Positions 23,024 to 35,806 are shown, counted from the first letter of the stretch. The stretch is DNA of 64,000 nt from Gnetum montanum (GCA_015680685.1 MNCI01034664.1:619885-683884); one strand, 5' to 3'. Translations and numbers: made by a program. Notes: generated from the sequence alone by a model not told the origin.

Positions 23024-25289
23024 CTACCATCACAACATAACCACAAATTAAAATGTGTGCATGTTGCCCCAAAATGGCAATAAGATACCTTCTCATGATG
23101 GCTTGGCTATGATAGTGACACGTGCATTCTATTTGATCTAAGATGGTGTACGTAAGTGAATTCTTTGATCAACCTTAGGAGGCATTTTGATTAACCCTAG
23201 GTGTTTGACCCTATGTGTTTGAATTACCCTAGGGTGCGTTGAGCTTTGATTAACCCTAGGTGTTTTTATTACCCTAGGGTACGTTAAGTTTTTATTAACC
23301 CTAGGAGGCATTAAGTCTCGAGTGCATTAAGGCACATTAATTGCTTGGGTTAATCATATTGTTAAGTCTTGGATCAATCATATTGTCACATTATACTGAA
23401 TCATGGGTGCCCATGACATAGAGCATACCTCTGGTAGCAAAAGACTAAAGGAACAAGTAGATGTGGACAAGTGGTAGGAAGGTTAGGTGCTCGAAAAGCA
23501 AAGAGGATGTAGAAAACTTGAAAAACTCCCGTAGCATTATGGGCAAATGGACAAAATTCTAAAGCACAATGTGCATATCTATAGCAGGTTGGGTGTTGCG
23601 TCAACGAGGTTGCATAAACATGGCCACGTAAATGCAAGTTGTTGTGTATATGGGGTCGCGTCGATGTAGCTGTTTAGCTACGTTGACCATCATTGACCAA
23701 TGAAGGAAAGGCCCAAATCTATAAGTTTTAGCATAAAATCGGAGTCATTGAGGGCTTAGAGACCCAAGGACATTATGAAATGAAGCAAAAGGGGTGTCGA
23801 GTGCAAAAGAGGAGTCAAATCCAAGAGAACATCATAAGATGGAGCTTGGGTGATGGAGACCCTCACAATGGGCAGCATAGAAACCGTCACCATATTAGAT
23901 CAAAGGAGCAAGAGATTAACAAGCGAGACCAACAGATATGCAAGTGGGTCCTCCCCATAGCAGGCTTCAGCCTTGGTTGCCCTTGCACATCCTCAACCTA
24001 GGAGTCCATGGGCCCCATAGTTAATTAATGGTCACCAAGGGTTAATACTCATACCACTAAGAACTAACCAAAGGATTTACAAGTACCAGCAAACCAAGAT
24101 ACATGATCAAAACATGAAACTGATAGTGAGGTGAAAAATGGAGAACAATGGATGATAGGGAGAGCATGTGGAATGGAGTACTAAGGTTGAGATTGATACA
24201 ATCCCTTTGTGAAGTATGTGGTTAAGTGACCTAATAAGAATTTTTTCTAGGTCTGGATCAAGACTAACCATGGGCAGTGATGTCGCAATGATGAACGAAT
24301 ACCAACCCACTCACTCAGGACATACACATGCCCTCAGGGACCAAATCCCATTCCTGGTAGAGAAGAAAAGGTAAGCAGGAAGTAAGGAAGGGCCTTAGTT
24401 AGAGGGGACCGTCAAGCCTGGGTAACATGGCTTTCGAGTCTCATAACCAATGCTTGTAGCCCGTTATTTGATCCAAGGGGTGTGCTTTGAATTTCCATTT
24501 TGTGTTGTGTTTTGTTTTATTTTTTTCTCTTTTTTTTTTTAAAAAAATGGGAACCATACCATGCAAGGATATATTGGTTGGTCTAAGGGGTGTGCTTTGA
24601 ATTTCCATTATTTTTGTTTTTTTTTCTTTATTTTTTTTTGTTTTCTTTTTCAAATGGGAACCACACCATGCAAGGATATGTCAACTTCCTATTATTTGTG
24701 GCCATCAGATGGGAAGGAATCCCTGAGGACAGCAATGCATGAGAGATCGTAGGGGGATACGTGGTCCATCACATCCCTTTGAATTTACATCCTATTCCTT
24801 ACCACTCGGATCCTTCCCAAGTTCAGAATCCACCAAGGTCAAAGATTGATTGGAGTTGATTAATGGAAAAGGGGCTGTACTTCTCTTGATCCCAGGACAC
24901 CATAGAAAAGTGTGAGTGGTTGGATGTCATGGACTCACTGCTTGTTGCATGAAAGAAACTGTAACTTAGTTTCCTGAAACCAAAATGCTAATGTATGAAA
25001 CTAGATATAATAGGTAATCCATAATAAGCACGTCCCCATTGGGCGCAACCATCACACCATCGCATCTTGTGGCAATAAGACAACTTTATTAGTGAAAATA
25101 AATAGAGGAAAATAACTAAAATAAAATAGAACAGAATGACTAAAGGTGAAATATATTTATATATATATATATAAGAGAAAGAGGAGGTAAGAAATGTTAA
25201 ACATACAAATGATGGTGTATAACAAAAAATAAAGAAAAGACCTAAGAGGCCAGGACAACTATTTTAGTATGGGCAGCAATCTCCCCCAC
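23024..25289 (-). other. Non-coding spacer between integrase and ORF3 of A
   Basis: No conserved coding is visible. Conserved blocks shared with C (43080-45290) include GTGTGCTTTGAATTTCC and the GAACCACACCATGCAAGGA region. Bases 23172-23310 hold tandem units built on ATTAACCCTAGG / ATTACCCTAGGG. Bases 23560-23700 resemble the TATA and GTCGACG region of A's own LTR (CTATAG followed by repeated CGTTGAC / GTCGCGTCGA). A (TA)n run lies at 25153-25172. Confidence 0.55.
24475..24694. repeat. 110-bp tandem duplication in the A spacer
   Basis: The block from AAGGGGTGTGCTTTGAATTT through AATGGGAACCA-ACCATGCAAGG occurs at 24475 and again at 24585, a period of 110 bp. It includes a long T-rich run in each unit. 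Element C has a single copy (about 43700-43790, opposite strand). Confidence 0.8.
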
Positions 25290-28200
25290 GACTAACCTTG
25301 GAGGGGGAGATTCAAAAGATGGAATGTGGCCAACCACTTGACAAAGTGGTAGTGGCACTAGTTTGGTGTAGTTCATGGAAGGGTTTTAATTATTGCATGT
25401 TGACCAACTGTATTTTTGTTGGGTCTTTAGGTTTGTGTATGAGTAGGCCTATAGATGGAAAGGTCTCGGAAATAATATAAGGTCCCTCCCACAGTGTTTG
25501 AAACTTGGTTCGTTGTAGCACATGTGTGGGGTTCCAATAGAGAACCTTATCTCCACGTTGAAATGCTACCTTCCAAATCCTAAGGTCATGACATTGTTTG
25601 TCATATGCCTTATGCATGTCATTTAATGACAAGGCTACTAATCAATTCTCATCTAGCACATTTAAGTTGATGAGCTATTCTCGTTGTGCCTTGGATAAGT
25701 CAAGACCTAAGTCACTTGTAGTGGATAGTGTTTGGAGTTCTACTTGAATCAGGAGTGTTGGTAGCTTTCCATAGACCAACTTATAAGGGGAGTAGCCTAT
25801 AGGAAGTTTCCAGGTTGAGTGGTAGGCCCAAAGGATGTCGTTAAGTTTTGTGCTCCAATCCCTCCTATATTTGCTAATCGTTTTAGTTAGGATTTTTGTA
25901 ATCTCTTGTATTGTGACTTCAGCTTACCTATTAGCTTGGGGGTGATATGGTGTTGTTAATTTATGTTCTACTCCCAAATGCTACATGAGTTTACAAAAAG
26001 TAACATCCATAAACTGAGTTCCATTATTTGAAATGAGTGCATGTTGCACTCCAAACTTGTTCACGATTTGCTTTTGAATATACTACATAGTTGTGGTTGA
26101 GGAACAGTCAATGACGGTTGCTGCCTCTACCCACTTGGTGTAGTAGTCGACTGCAACAATGATGTACACTTTCTTGTTTGATATGGGTGCGATGGGGCCC
26201 ATGAAGTTGATGCCCCAAATGTCGAAGGGTTTAAGTGGTTGAATCCATTGTTGAGGCCCTCCATTCTTGTCGTCATCCCACCATCTCTTTAACATTGATT
26301 ACAAGAGCAGATGAACCATTGAGCATCTTTGAAGAGTGTAGGCTAGTAGTATCCTACGAGCAGGATCTTAATGGTCATGCACCTTCCTACATAATGGCCC
26401 CCAAAACGGCCCTCATGAGCATCTTGGAGGACACGTAATTGATCTACATCAAGGATGCACCATCGAACCAAGCCATCCACACACATCTTATAGAGGTGTG
26501 CATTAATTTCCATGAAGTGCTTGGCTTTGTGAAGAAACCATTGTTTCTTCTGATGGTCCAACTCCTTTGGTAGCTTTTGTGTAAGAAGATAGATGAGGAT
26601 GTAATTAAACCAATTCACTTCTGTGGGAGCTTACTTCACAATGGCTCCAGCAAAGAGGAGTTCATCTGGAAACTAGTTAGAGAGTGAGCTCTCCTCCTCT
26701 GTGTTTTCCCATCGTAACTGAGACAAGTGATCAGCAACCACATTCTTAGTTCCCTTTTTTCTACCATAGTAAGATTAAATTCTTGAAGGATCATGAGCCA
26801 TTGTACGACACGGGGACTCACTATTGGTTTGTTCATAAGGAACCAGATGGCACTGTGGTCCATATGCACAAACATCTTGTATCTGAGCACATAGTGGCGT
26901 TGGAAGGTTACAGGCATGTTACATAGGTCAAAGGGCATCTTCCTGTATGCGAAAGTCCCCTAAGGGCTCATAAATTTTTTCTTGGCCTAGTCCTCTAGTG
27001 CAATCTGGATTTGGTTATAGCCATTGTAACCATCCAAGAAGCTATAGTAAAAATGCCTCGAAATGGTATCCAACACCTAGTCCACAAATGGGAGTGAAAA
27101 ATGATCCTTAAAGGTTGTCATGTTTAGTAATTGAAAATTAATACAGACCCTCCATTTACCATCCTTTTTGGCATAATAACGAGTGGGCTGACCCACTCGC
27201 TATCCGTAATGGGGTAGATGAATCTCGCCTTCAGCAATTACTCAATTTCATCCTTAACTTTGGGATTTAATCATCTTTGTGGCTGTCATCATTGCTTCAT
27301 GGAAGGGTCGATATAGATTCAATGTTGGCATACCCTCAGATCAATCCTTGTTAGCTCAGGATATGACCATGTGAAGGCAGTCAACCACTTATTTACCATC
27401 CTTAGCAACTTCTTCTTTTGCTTAAGAGCAAGGGTGACATTGATTATTACCAGCTCACCATTTTGCAAGAATGAATATTCCAGATTGACCGGTAAGGGCT
27501 TTAGTTCTAGGGGCTCCTGTTTAAAGCTTTTAGGGATCTACAACTTTCCCTAATTGGTAGCATCATTAGTAGTGGAAAGTTTTTGATGAACCTATTCCAG
27601 TTCAGCTATGCTCCCCATATAGGTACACACAAGGCTCTCAGAGGGTTCCATGCATAGGGTGCCACTATCAGAATCAACAGTCAGCCATTGGGTACCTTCT
27701 TAAGTGGCTACTACGTACATACATTATTGAATTTGTGATTTGGCGGTACATTGACTACACGTTTGAATGGATGTCCACTCAACAGAAAAGAGTTGCTACA
27801 CACAATTGCACCTTGAGTCACTATACACGATGCATGAAACACACTTCTTCTCGATCTTTCCAAAGGAATTTTCCTTGGAAATTTCAAGGGAGAGATCCTG
27901 GAGTCCCAAACGTGCATCCACCGTGCTCAGCCACACTCTTCCAATTATAATCGGGAAGTCCCCCTTGCAGTTATCGACATGGATCACTAGGAAATCAGTA
28001 GGGTAGGAGCACCCAAAAATGGTGGTCACAATATCTTCTACCAATCCCAAGGGAAAGGTAACGAATTGGTTTACTAACTCAAGCTAAATGTTGCTCTCCG
28101 TCAATGGGGGTAGGTTCCAAGTCTTATACATATCATGTGAAATCAGGTTGATACCTGACCCCGAATCTATGAGATATTTGCATGACTGGTTACTTGCTAC

Positions 28201-28899
28201 CTGAAGGTATATGAGGGGGCTTCCTAGATCAGCCAATTTCTGAGGAAGATGACCCACCGTAATCTAGTCTATCACAGCATGTGTTAACATGATGGTTTGC
28301 ACATTGGAAGGTGTTTCGTTTGAAGGTTGCTTAAAGGATTAAGTGTCAGAGGCAATTAAAGATGTAGGGGCACTATCTATAGATGAGTGTGAGGGTGTGT
28401 TTAGGTTATTAAGCCAAAAAAAAGAACATTTCCATGGTTTTGATTCTGACATGCTCTGCTGGGGAGTTGGTTGTAGATTGATGGCCCTTGTGGCATTACG
28501 CTACTGTAGTTGTGGAGGTATTTCTCCCTACATGCGTAGAGAAGGAGGTAGTTGAGTTTAGGGCTAATGGATAGGTAAGGTAGAAGGAGGTGGTGAAGGA
28601 TTGTGCAGATGTGGGTTTTCCCCCTTTGGTGATGGAGATTGGGCCCGAAAGTATTCTAGAGGGTAGTAATGATTTTAGAATGTTGCATGACTAGAAGAGT
28701 CCTGCAGGGAGATTGGCTACCAAACATAGTACCCATAAGAATCCAGCTACCTGTAAGGGTACTACTACCATGGGGGTGGCCTCCCCCATGACTATGGGTG
28801 CTGCCATTGCTAGTAGTGCTCATATGGTTACAACGGAGCTCCACTTGGATAAAATCCCTATTGCTGGTGGAACTACCTGAAATTTCCTTGGGGATAAGA
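25290..28899 (-). pseudogene. Athila-like pol of A, with RT-RNase H deletion
   Basis: The protease active site is intact: DSGSGINLIS (DSG at 28167-28159), followed by a conserved protease tail (CKGDFPIIIGRVW). RT starts at about 27560 and keeps DGYNGYNQIQI and MPFDLCNMPVTFQR. At about 26893 it jumps straight into RNase H (YVLRYKMFVHMDHSAI). Comparison with C (40760 to 41440) shows about 690 bp are missing, including the FMDD catalytic box. RNase H end and linker: 26895-26640. Integrase has a zinc finger at about 26600-26340 (AHEGRFGGHY), a core at 26295-26083 (INFMGPIAP, VAVDYYTKWVEA with the first Asp kept) and a C-terminal domain at 25632-25390 (WEGPYII). The element could not have replicated on its own after the deletion. 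Confidence 0.9.
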
Positions 28900-30777
28900 C
28901 AATCTTTGAGATGTTTTCCTCTTTGCTAAGCAAGGGTTTAGAGTGTACACCCTAGATTCTTGCAGATGTGACACCATGGGGCAACATCCCTTAGGATGTT
29001 TGTACTGGCATATGTCACATCCATCGTCTTCCTCAATGTCCAAGTCTACCACTTATTCTACTGCAGTAACCTTGCCCTTACCTTTGTGGTAGGCATGTTC
29101 AGCCTCTTTTCTCATTCGTCAATCTTGATCATTACTTTGTTCTTTGGATTCTTTGACAATTTTTATAACACTTTGAAATTTTTCATCCAAAGAATCCCAC
29201 ATCTTGTAAACCTTGGCTAAAATTTCAGAAGTGAACTTTTGTATGGGTAAAGTTTTCCTGTTCATCGCTGCATCTAGAGATAACTCCTCATCTTCACATA
29301 ATCGGACCTCTCTCTTCTGGATGAAAGGGTCCTGATTATATTCTTTTGTGATTTCCCATTTTCATAGTTCTTCCTCTTCTTTAGCTACCTGCTCAATTAA
29401 TTGCTAAAGTTGATGAGCCCTTAACTCAGATAGCCATCCTTGAGCGTAGATGCCAAGAGTCCTTCTTGTTCCAAAACAAATCCCATCTATGACATGGCGA
29501 AGCTATTTCTGCTAAGAGTAGCCATGACCAAGGCATTGGTGCAACAATGAGTAATATTTGCTCATGGTTGCATCCAAGGGTTCGTGGCTACCTTGTTTCC
29601 ACCCCTAAATTTTTCATCTTAGATTAGACACTCTAGAGTAGGTTTGGTATTTTTCATTGAAGAGCTCCAGTATCGTACTCCATTGCCTAAATGATTCTGA
29701 CTCCAAAGACTGGTACCAACTTTCTGCTTCCTTGATGAGTGTTCAAGGGAATAGCTTGAGTTTCTGCCACTCATTTTCAATATTCTATAGGGTGCAGGTG
29801 TCATGAAATGCTTGTACGTGAGTCTACGGATCACAATTGTATCCCCCTTCAAACCTAGGAATGTTGTTCATGTTAAGGCACATGATCTGCCTATCTCACA
29901 AATGTCTGGTAGGTATGTGAACTGCCTTTACTATGTTGAGCATTCTTCAAGTGGCAAGTAGTGGTTCATTAAAGTCATGGTCTTGATGATGGCCATGGCG
30001 TATGTGGTAGTCTCTGCTACCTCTTCTTTTGTGATAGTGATCTTCCCATGATCGCTCACGCCCTTGATCACCTTGTCCCCATTGGCCTCCTCGATCATCA
30101 TCATCACGATCCCTCCTATGATGGTTGCGGTCAAATTCAGAACCTAATGAAGCTAAGTTAAAAAGAGGGGAATGAGCAAATGGGGAGGGACTACCACCCT
30201 CACTATGTCAATCACCTCCTCTTCCATGACGACGATCTCAACTATCATGTCCATCTTCACCTTCATCATGATCTCCTTCAAGTGATCCCTCAGTATCCTG
30301 GAACTTCTAGTCGCTTGATCCTTTACTCTGTATGATAGATTGGATGTTCTGATGTGGGGGTGGAGATGTGGAAAAATGGGAACCACGAGGAATATGTCCC
30401 TCATCATCATGTTGGGACGGTAGGAACAAAGGGTTACTAGAACATTTTCCCTTTGCTCATTCATGGTGTTGTGCCTGTTGTAGGTCTTGCTTATGCTATG
30501 CCTTACTTGGATGATAATCTTGATAATTGTGATCCTCTGTCATGTACCCCTCAACTCGATCTTGAAGGCCCAATCTGGTGAGAGTTTGGAGTAGCAATCT
30601 GAGAATTGATCAATCAGGAGGCAATATAACATTGCCCTCCATGTCCTACCATCACATATGCTCATCCTAATGTAAGATGAAGGTGAAGTTGGGTATATAC
30701 TCATCTGCATGAGTATATATCACTCGACATTCCTAGGGTACTTGTGGGTTAGATGTGTCTCACGTGTGAGAAGACAT
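28900..30777 (-). pseudogene. Athila-like gag of A
   Basis: The capsid-nucleocapsid protein. The start is the ATG at 30777 (MSSHT), 143 bp downstream of the PBS; C has MSSSHRK at the matching place. An N-terminal block has YTHADEYIPNFTF. An Arg/Asp/His-rich low-complexity region follows (about 30250-29950), then the conserved region around 29850-29640 (IENEWQKLKLFP). The zinc knuckle at 29019-28984 reads CDICQYKHPKGC, spacing C-x2-C-x3-H-x3-C, followed directly by another Cys. TAG stops interrupt it. Confidence 0.85.
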
Positions 30778-30919
30778 ATTAGTGTTAAACAACAAATAAC
30801 TTGGTGTGCCTTACTCTTACCTAAGTCGCCTAACATGAGTAGATTTCGATGTAATAGGTTTCTTCCAACGAGGTAAGTGATGATCTTGCTAAGGCTAGAT
30901 AGCGCATGGAAGACTAATA

Positions 30920-30939
30920 GTCCCCAAAAATGGTGCCAA
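30920..30939 (-). other. Primer-binding site of A
   Basis: Adjacent to the LTR end, the minus strand reads TTGGCACCATTTTTGGGGAC. This is a decayed match to TTGGCGCCGTTGCCGGGGAC, which I recall as the tRNA-Asp type site common in Athila elements. C has TTAGCGCGGTTGCCAAGGAC at the same position. Differences are mainly C-to-T or G-to-A. Confidence 0.8.
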
Positions 30940-31827
30940 TGATAAGTAGCGAGGTACCCCTACGCCCAACCATACGAATCATGAGTGTTCATGTGCGACC
31001 CATTCGAATTTTGAAGACTGCAAGCACTTACATACACAGAATTCTAGCCAGCAAAACCTTAGTTAGAGCAGTCATTGTCTTCCCAACCTCACTTATGATA
31101 TTCTAAAATGATGGTTGAGTGTGATTGAGGCAATTGATTTTTATAAGTTTTCTTTTTATCTTTAAATTCTAATTCTTCTAGTGTAGAAAATTAAAGGCTA
31201 TATAATTTTACAATTACTCTACTCTATCACTTAACTATCCCTAGCATAAACAACCAATCCAATCCTCCATGCACATCCTAAGCATGTCCTAACCACTACT
31301 AGATTACCAGATGTTAGGCATCATTGGGTTGCCAAGTGTCAAATATATGTTTGAGTTGGTCGTGCTTATGGTTCTCATAAACTATAAAAAGGACTATAAC
31401 TGTAAAGTGATAATAATAAAAGCTTTTAGAATTATTAAAATATTAAAATATTTTAATTCTTAAGTAGTTTAATCCAAATGCTGCAAGGAATGTTCAAAAA
31501 GCTCATCTTTATTATCGGTCAGGCCAATGGGCTCAAGTACATTAGCGCTCGAATAAAGAGTTGTACACTCTTAAAACTCCTACTATGGGCACTTGGGGAA
31601 TATTCTAACTTTCACGAAGACAAACTACAAGAGCTTCGCTACAACTTGAACAAAATATGCCATAAATGTGATAAGTGCATGCATATTTATAGCAAAAAAT
31701 GGACTCTGCGTTGACAAGGCCATGTCAACACTTGGAAAGATGCGTCGACGAGGTCACGTCGATGTGGCCATGTTAATCAGGCTTCATCGACACAACCCAA
31801 TTGACGTAGTGACTGGATGCTTCATCA
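30940..31827 (-). mobile_element. 5' LTR of A
   Basis: It runs from TGATGAAGCATCCAG at 31827 to the inner end at 30940, where TGATGA has decayed to TGATAA. It has TATAAATA at 31691-31684 (minus strand) and an AATAAAGA-type signal further in. The last 30 bases (GTAGGGGTACCTCGCTAC) are shared with the LTRs of C and S, so the three LTR families have a common origin. Confidence 0.95.
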
Positions 31828-31884
31828 ATCACCGTGAGGTCCATGTAGACATAAAGGAAAGCATACTTGCTCCCAAGTACTCAT
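31828..31884 (-). pseudogene. N-terminal end of T pol reading frame, split off by A
   Basis: From the ATG at 31884 the frame reads MSTWEQVCFPLCLHGPHGD and continues without shift across the A insertion into 19058 (VE, one TAG, then CINPNCLDIELESL). Upstream on the minus strand the frame closes at once (TAA TAA). The RT exon or ORF therefore starts about here, roughly 10.4 kb after the protease once C is removed. Confidence 0.6.
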
Positions 31885-32770
31885 ATTTTAATCTTAAATA
31901 TCAACCAAAAGCATATTAAGTGATACCTGGGTAACAGTAAATAAATAATGCTAAAATGTTATAAAATTATGCAAATACATGCAAATGTAAGGCAAACAAG
32001 GTCATCCAAGGTCATCAATAGGGTGACAATAAGTAAACAAAGTGCAATAAGGGCCAAATAAAGGTTAGCCAAGGTTAAAAAAAGTAAAGTATAAGGACCA
32101 AGGCTTCAAATGTTCAACAAAGGCCATGATTTTTCCCATTTTAGGCCTTAGTGGGCCATGATGCCAATTTAGAGTCTTGGTGGACTATGATGCTAGTTTA
32201 AGGCCATAGTGGGCCATGATCACATGGTGTCAAACAACGGTCAAGGAAGGTCAAACCCTACTATTTGATACCATTCAAAGGCACATAAAGACATAATAAG
32301 GAAAATAAAGAACCCATAGGGCTATATAAAGCCTATAGAAGGTCAACAAGGTGAACAATGCAACACAAGTCCCAAAGTAAGCCAAATACTATGTAATAAG
32401 GTAAAAATCAAGTAAAATAGGTCATATAAGGTAAAATTTGGCTAATATAGGTAAAACAAAGATTAGGTTTTCTAGTTTTAGGCCTTAGCAGGCCATGTTT
32501 TGAGGTTACAAGGCTATTAGGTGAGTTTGGGCATTAGTTAGGGCCATTTTTGGGCTATTTGGACCTAAAAATCAAGTGTTTTGAGGCTTTCAGATTGGGC
32601 TCAACATAGAAACTGGAATCCTTAGCTTGGAAATCAAGGAAATTAGGTCTTTGAGTGTTCAGAGGTCCAAAATTGAGGTTTTAGGACCTTCCCAAGGTAG
32701 CATAGGATTATATCCATCAAAATTGGATACTCCAGAGGTCTATAAAGGCTAAAAAGGTAGGTCTTGAGGC
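31885..32770. other. T spacer next to RT, with minisatellite
   Basis: No coding similarity is visible. Bases 32140-32230 hold GCTAGTTTAAGG units. The rest is rich in GGTCAA/GGCAA/TAAGG words, with short repeats such as AAGGTCAAACAAGG. This block separates RT from the hairpin array and gene X. Confidence 0.6.
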
Positions 32771-35400
32771 CTTCCCCCATTGTTTCCACACTAGCTAGTG
32801 TGGAAGAGAGGGGGTTTAATGTGGAAAGCCAAGATTCAAGCCAAAATGGAATCAAACATGGTCAAATAGGTAGTCAGGACCTAGATCTAGAAGTTGAGGT
32901 AAATTTGAGTGCCCATACGTGTCAAAATGGCTTTCCTCCCTTTTCCCACACTATGCACAATATCCTTAGCATGGAAAAATAGGGGGACACTTGTTTTGTA
33001 AATTTATAGTGATTTAGAAGCACTTTGACCAAGTTTCTAGGCCCCTAGGGCTGTAGACTTTGATTCTACAAGTTTTTGGTTGATTTTGAGCACGTTTGAA
33101 GGCTGTTTAAGGGTACTTAAGGACTTTCCCCCATGTTTCCATGTTGGGGGAGTTACTCAAACATGGAAGATTGGGGGGAATGGGCTTTTGAGGCTAAAAT
33201 AAAGTCAAACAAATAAAATCTTAAGGCTATGAGGTCCTGGGCTTCTCCAGTGTAGATCTTTGGCGTCTAAGAGTATCATCTTGTCACTCAATGTAGAAAA
33301 GTAGCTTTCCCTCCTTGTTTCCAAGCTACCTGGAGTGGAAGGGGCCTCCTCCAGTGTGAATGAATTAAGAATCATAGATCTAGGTAAATTTAAGTCATAA
33401 TTGACTATGAATGTTACCTTGCAGAGTTCCTAGGGCCAAGGGGTATGTCTCCATGTCAAACTTTGGTAGTTTTGAACACCCCTAATTGGTTTTTTAGTTT
33501 TTCCGCATTAGGGAGCTTAGTGTGGAAAACTAGGGGGAACCATCTTCTAACCATATTGGATTAGTTTATTAAGTTTTAAGGGCTCTAATGGCTACTACTA
33601 AGGTTCTAAAGTGCATGTAAGGTCATTTGACATCATTCTAGGGCATTTAAGAGCTCCAAAAAAATTTTCCCTTGAGTTTCCACATCAAGTAGGATGGATG
33701 AAGGGATCCCTAGTGTGGAAGAACCATGCATTCTAGATCTAGACTAGTTTTAGTCTCAATCGATTGTGCATATTAGCCTGTGGGGCTACCGAGGTTGAGG
33801 GCTAGCGTTTGGAGTCAAGACTAGTTAGTTTGAAAGTCCTCTAGGTGGTTTTTTTAGCTTCCCCCTCTTTTTCCATGTTGGGGATGGTATGCTCACTATG
33901 AAAAACTAGGGGGAACTAGATTTTTATCTTTTTGCATCATTTTTGGTCATGCATGTAGCTCTCCAAGGCCACTAATGATGATTATCAATGCTTGGTGTTT
34001 CGAAGGTTTCCAAGTGGTTTTTGGTGTTCCCCCCTTTTTCCACACTAGGGTTTTCATGCTCAACATGGAAAATTCGGGGGAAAGCCTTTCTAGCTTCTTA
34101 GGATATATTTCAATAGGTTTGAAGATCTTAAGATATGCAGATGAGATTCTAGGACACACATAAGGTTTTTCGGTGTTCATTTGAGATCCCTAAAGGCTAT
34201 TTTGGAGTCCTCTAAAAGTTTCCCCCTTTCTTCCATGTTGGGTAGCATGGAAAAGATGGCTCTCAGCATGGACAAACTTAGGGACCTTTATTTTTTCCAT
34301 TTTCATCATTTTTGGATATGCATGTAGGCTTCCAGGATTTCTATCATTGACTGTTGATACCCAAGGTTGAAATTTTATTTTTTAAAGGGTTATTAAGTAG
34401 TTTTTAGGCTTCCCCCATTTTTCCATGGTGGAGCTTCATTGCATAAAGTGAAAAATTTGGGGGAAGGGCTTTTAGCCTTTCATGGTCAATTTGGCTATGC
34501 ATGAGTGTCCACAGGGCTATTGGCATTGGCAATTAGTGGCTAAGGTCAAAATATAATCATTATGAAGGCTATGAGGAGGTTTTTAGGCCCCTTTCCATCC
34601 ATCTAGTGGTGGGAGGCTTAGCATAGAAGAGATCTTCCTTAGTTACGTAAGTCAGATCTAGGCCAAATTGACAGCTAATCAACCATGCATGTTAATCTCT
34701 AGGGTTGCCTATGTCACTGGTCAATGTTGGATATCAAGCTTCGATAGTTTGAAGGCTTCTAAGTGCTTCATGTAGTCTTTTCCATTTTTTCCATGTTGAA
34801 CTTGGTGGCCACAACATGGATGGAAGGGGGATGATAGTTTTATGCCATATTTAACTACTCTTGGAGCATTTAGAAGCTCTAGGGGGTTCCAACAAGGTCT
34901 AGGGATCATCAAGCATCAAGAAATGATCATTAATTAATCAATTTAGGTCATTTTTTGCTTCTTCCCATCTATCCATGCTAAGGATGATACGATCAAGGTG
35001 GAAGAAGCCTCCCCCAGTGTGGAAAACACCAAATCCCAGATTTCAACTAGTTTTGACTAGGTTTGGTGGGGGGTTTTGAGGTTGTTGAAGATGCTTGGAG
35101 TGGTTCTCGGTCACATGGGTCCATCTCAGGGGGTCAAACTTTGGCTAGATGGATGTTGGGGGTAAGACTAGGTGTTACCCCCATTCTTCCATACTGGGCA
35201 CTATTGCCCCAGCATGGAAACCCATGGTATTTAGCTTCATTCATGTCTCACCCACTTTTGGAAACCTGAGGTTGAAAAAGGTAGGTTTTGGTTACTAAAA
35301 ATAGAAAAATATTTGTAATTATAATGATTTTGTGAAATAGGAGACATGTTTCCATGCTAGGCATGGTATCCCCAACATGGATGCATGGGGGTTAAGGTTG
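32771..35400. repeat. Hairpin array, about 15 units of about 180 bp
   Basis: Each unit holds an inverted repeat of the form TTCCCCC-TTTTTCCATG, a 15-30 bp loop, then CATGGAAAA-GGGGGAA. Centres are near 32795, 32960, 33150, 33330, 33515, 33695, 33885, 34055, 34240, 34435, 34610, 34800, 34990, 35200 and 35370, so the period is about 165-210 bp and averages about 183. The first unit contains a perfect 22-bp palindrome with 11-bp arms TTCCACACTAG (32784-32805). The units have diverged in the loop and linker far more than in the stems. The array lies just upstream of gene X. Confidence 0.75.
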
Positions 35401-35806
35401 CCATAATGTTTTAAGTGTCAAATTAGAAAAAATCTCAGTGTTGATGCAAGTTTTGATTAAGAGAGAAGGTGTAAGGTGGGGCCCAAAATCTAAAAATTTA
35501 AAATTTTAAAAAGTGAAGTTGTTTCTCACCCAAAGTCAATGTGAACTAGACTTTTCCCCCTTTGTACTTTAGTGCACTTGGAGTTATAGTGCACTAAATT
35601 AGTAGCTGGGGTTTCAAGGTGTACGTTTAAGTTTTAGATGTTATTTTATTGTGAAATCTCACAAGTTTTCATTACAATTACCATTCTACACTAACAGTAC
35701 ATTAGAGCTTTGGCAGAGATTCTTCTGGTAGAGAACGCTTGTCTTCAGCATGGAAGCCTCTCATCTCCCGTATAGCTAGTGTAGAATAACTATTTCTCTT
35801 AATTTT
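35401..35806 (+). promoter_or_regulatory. Presumed upstream region of gene X, split by element C
   Basis: Before C inserted, this sequence ran directly into 49705 and the gene X start codon 31 bp further on. It contains GTGCAC words (GTGCACTTGGAGTTATAGTGCAC near 35570-35595) and no clear TATA box. The assignment as promoter rests on position only. Confidence 0.3.

Larger units (their letters stand above)
19059..31827 (-). mobile_element. Athila-like element A, full length, 12.77 kb
   Basis: LTRs of 887 and 888 bp flank it. It begins and ends with TGATGA / TCATCA-type termini and has a perfect 5-bp target duplication ATCAC (19054-19058 and 31828-31832). Minus-strand order: 5' LTR, PBS, gag, PR-RT-RNH-IN, non-coding spacer, ORF3, polypurine tract, 3' LTR. 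The order matches element C. It sits within the N-terminal part of T's RT reading frame. An internal deletion removes most of RT and the start of RNase H. Confidence 0.95.

Noticed and set aside
23172-23310. Telomere-like CCCTA repeats
   Set aside because: The CCCTAGG words lie within irregular longer units and are not contiguous TTTAGGG repeats.
32771-35400. CRISPR array or centromeric satellite
   Set aside because: Units are too long and too diverged for CRISPR, and the context is eukaryotic. The array is short and embedded in a retroelement, so a centromeric satellite is not supported.
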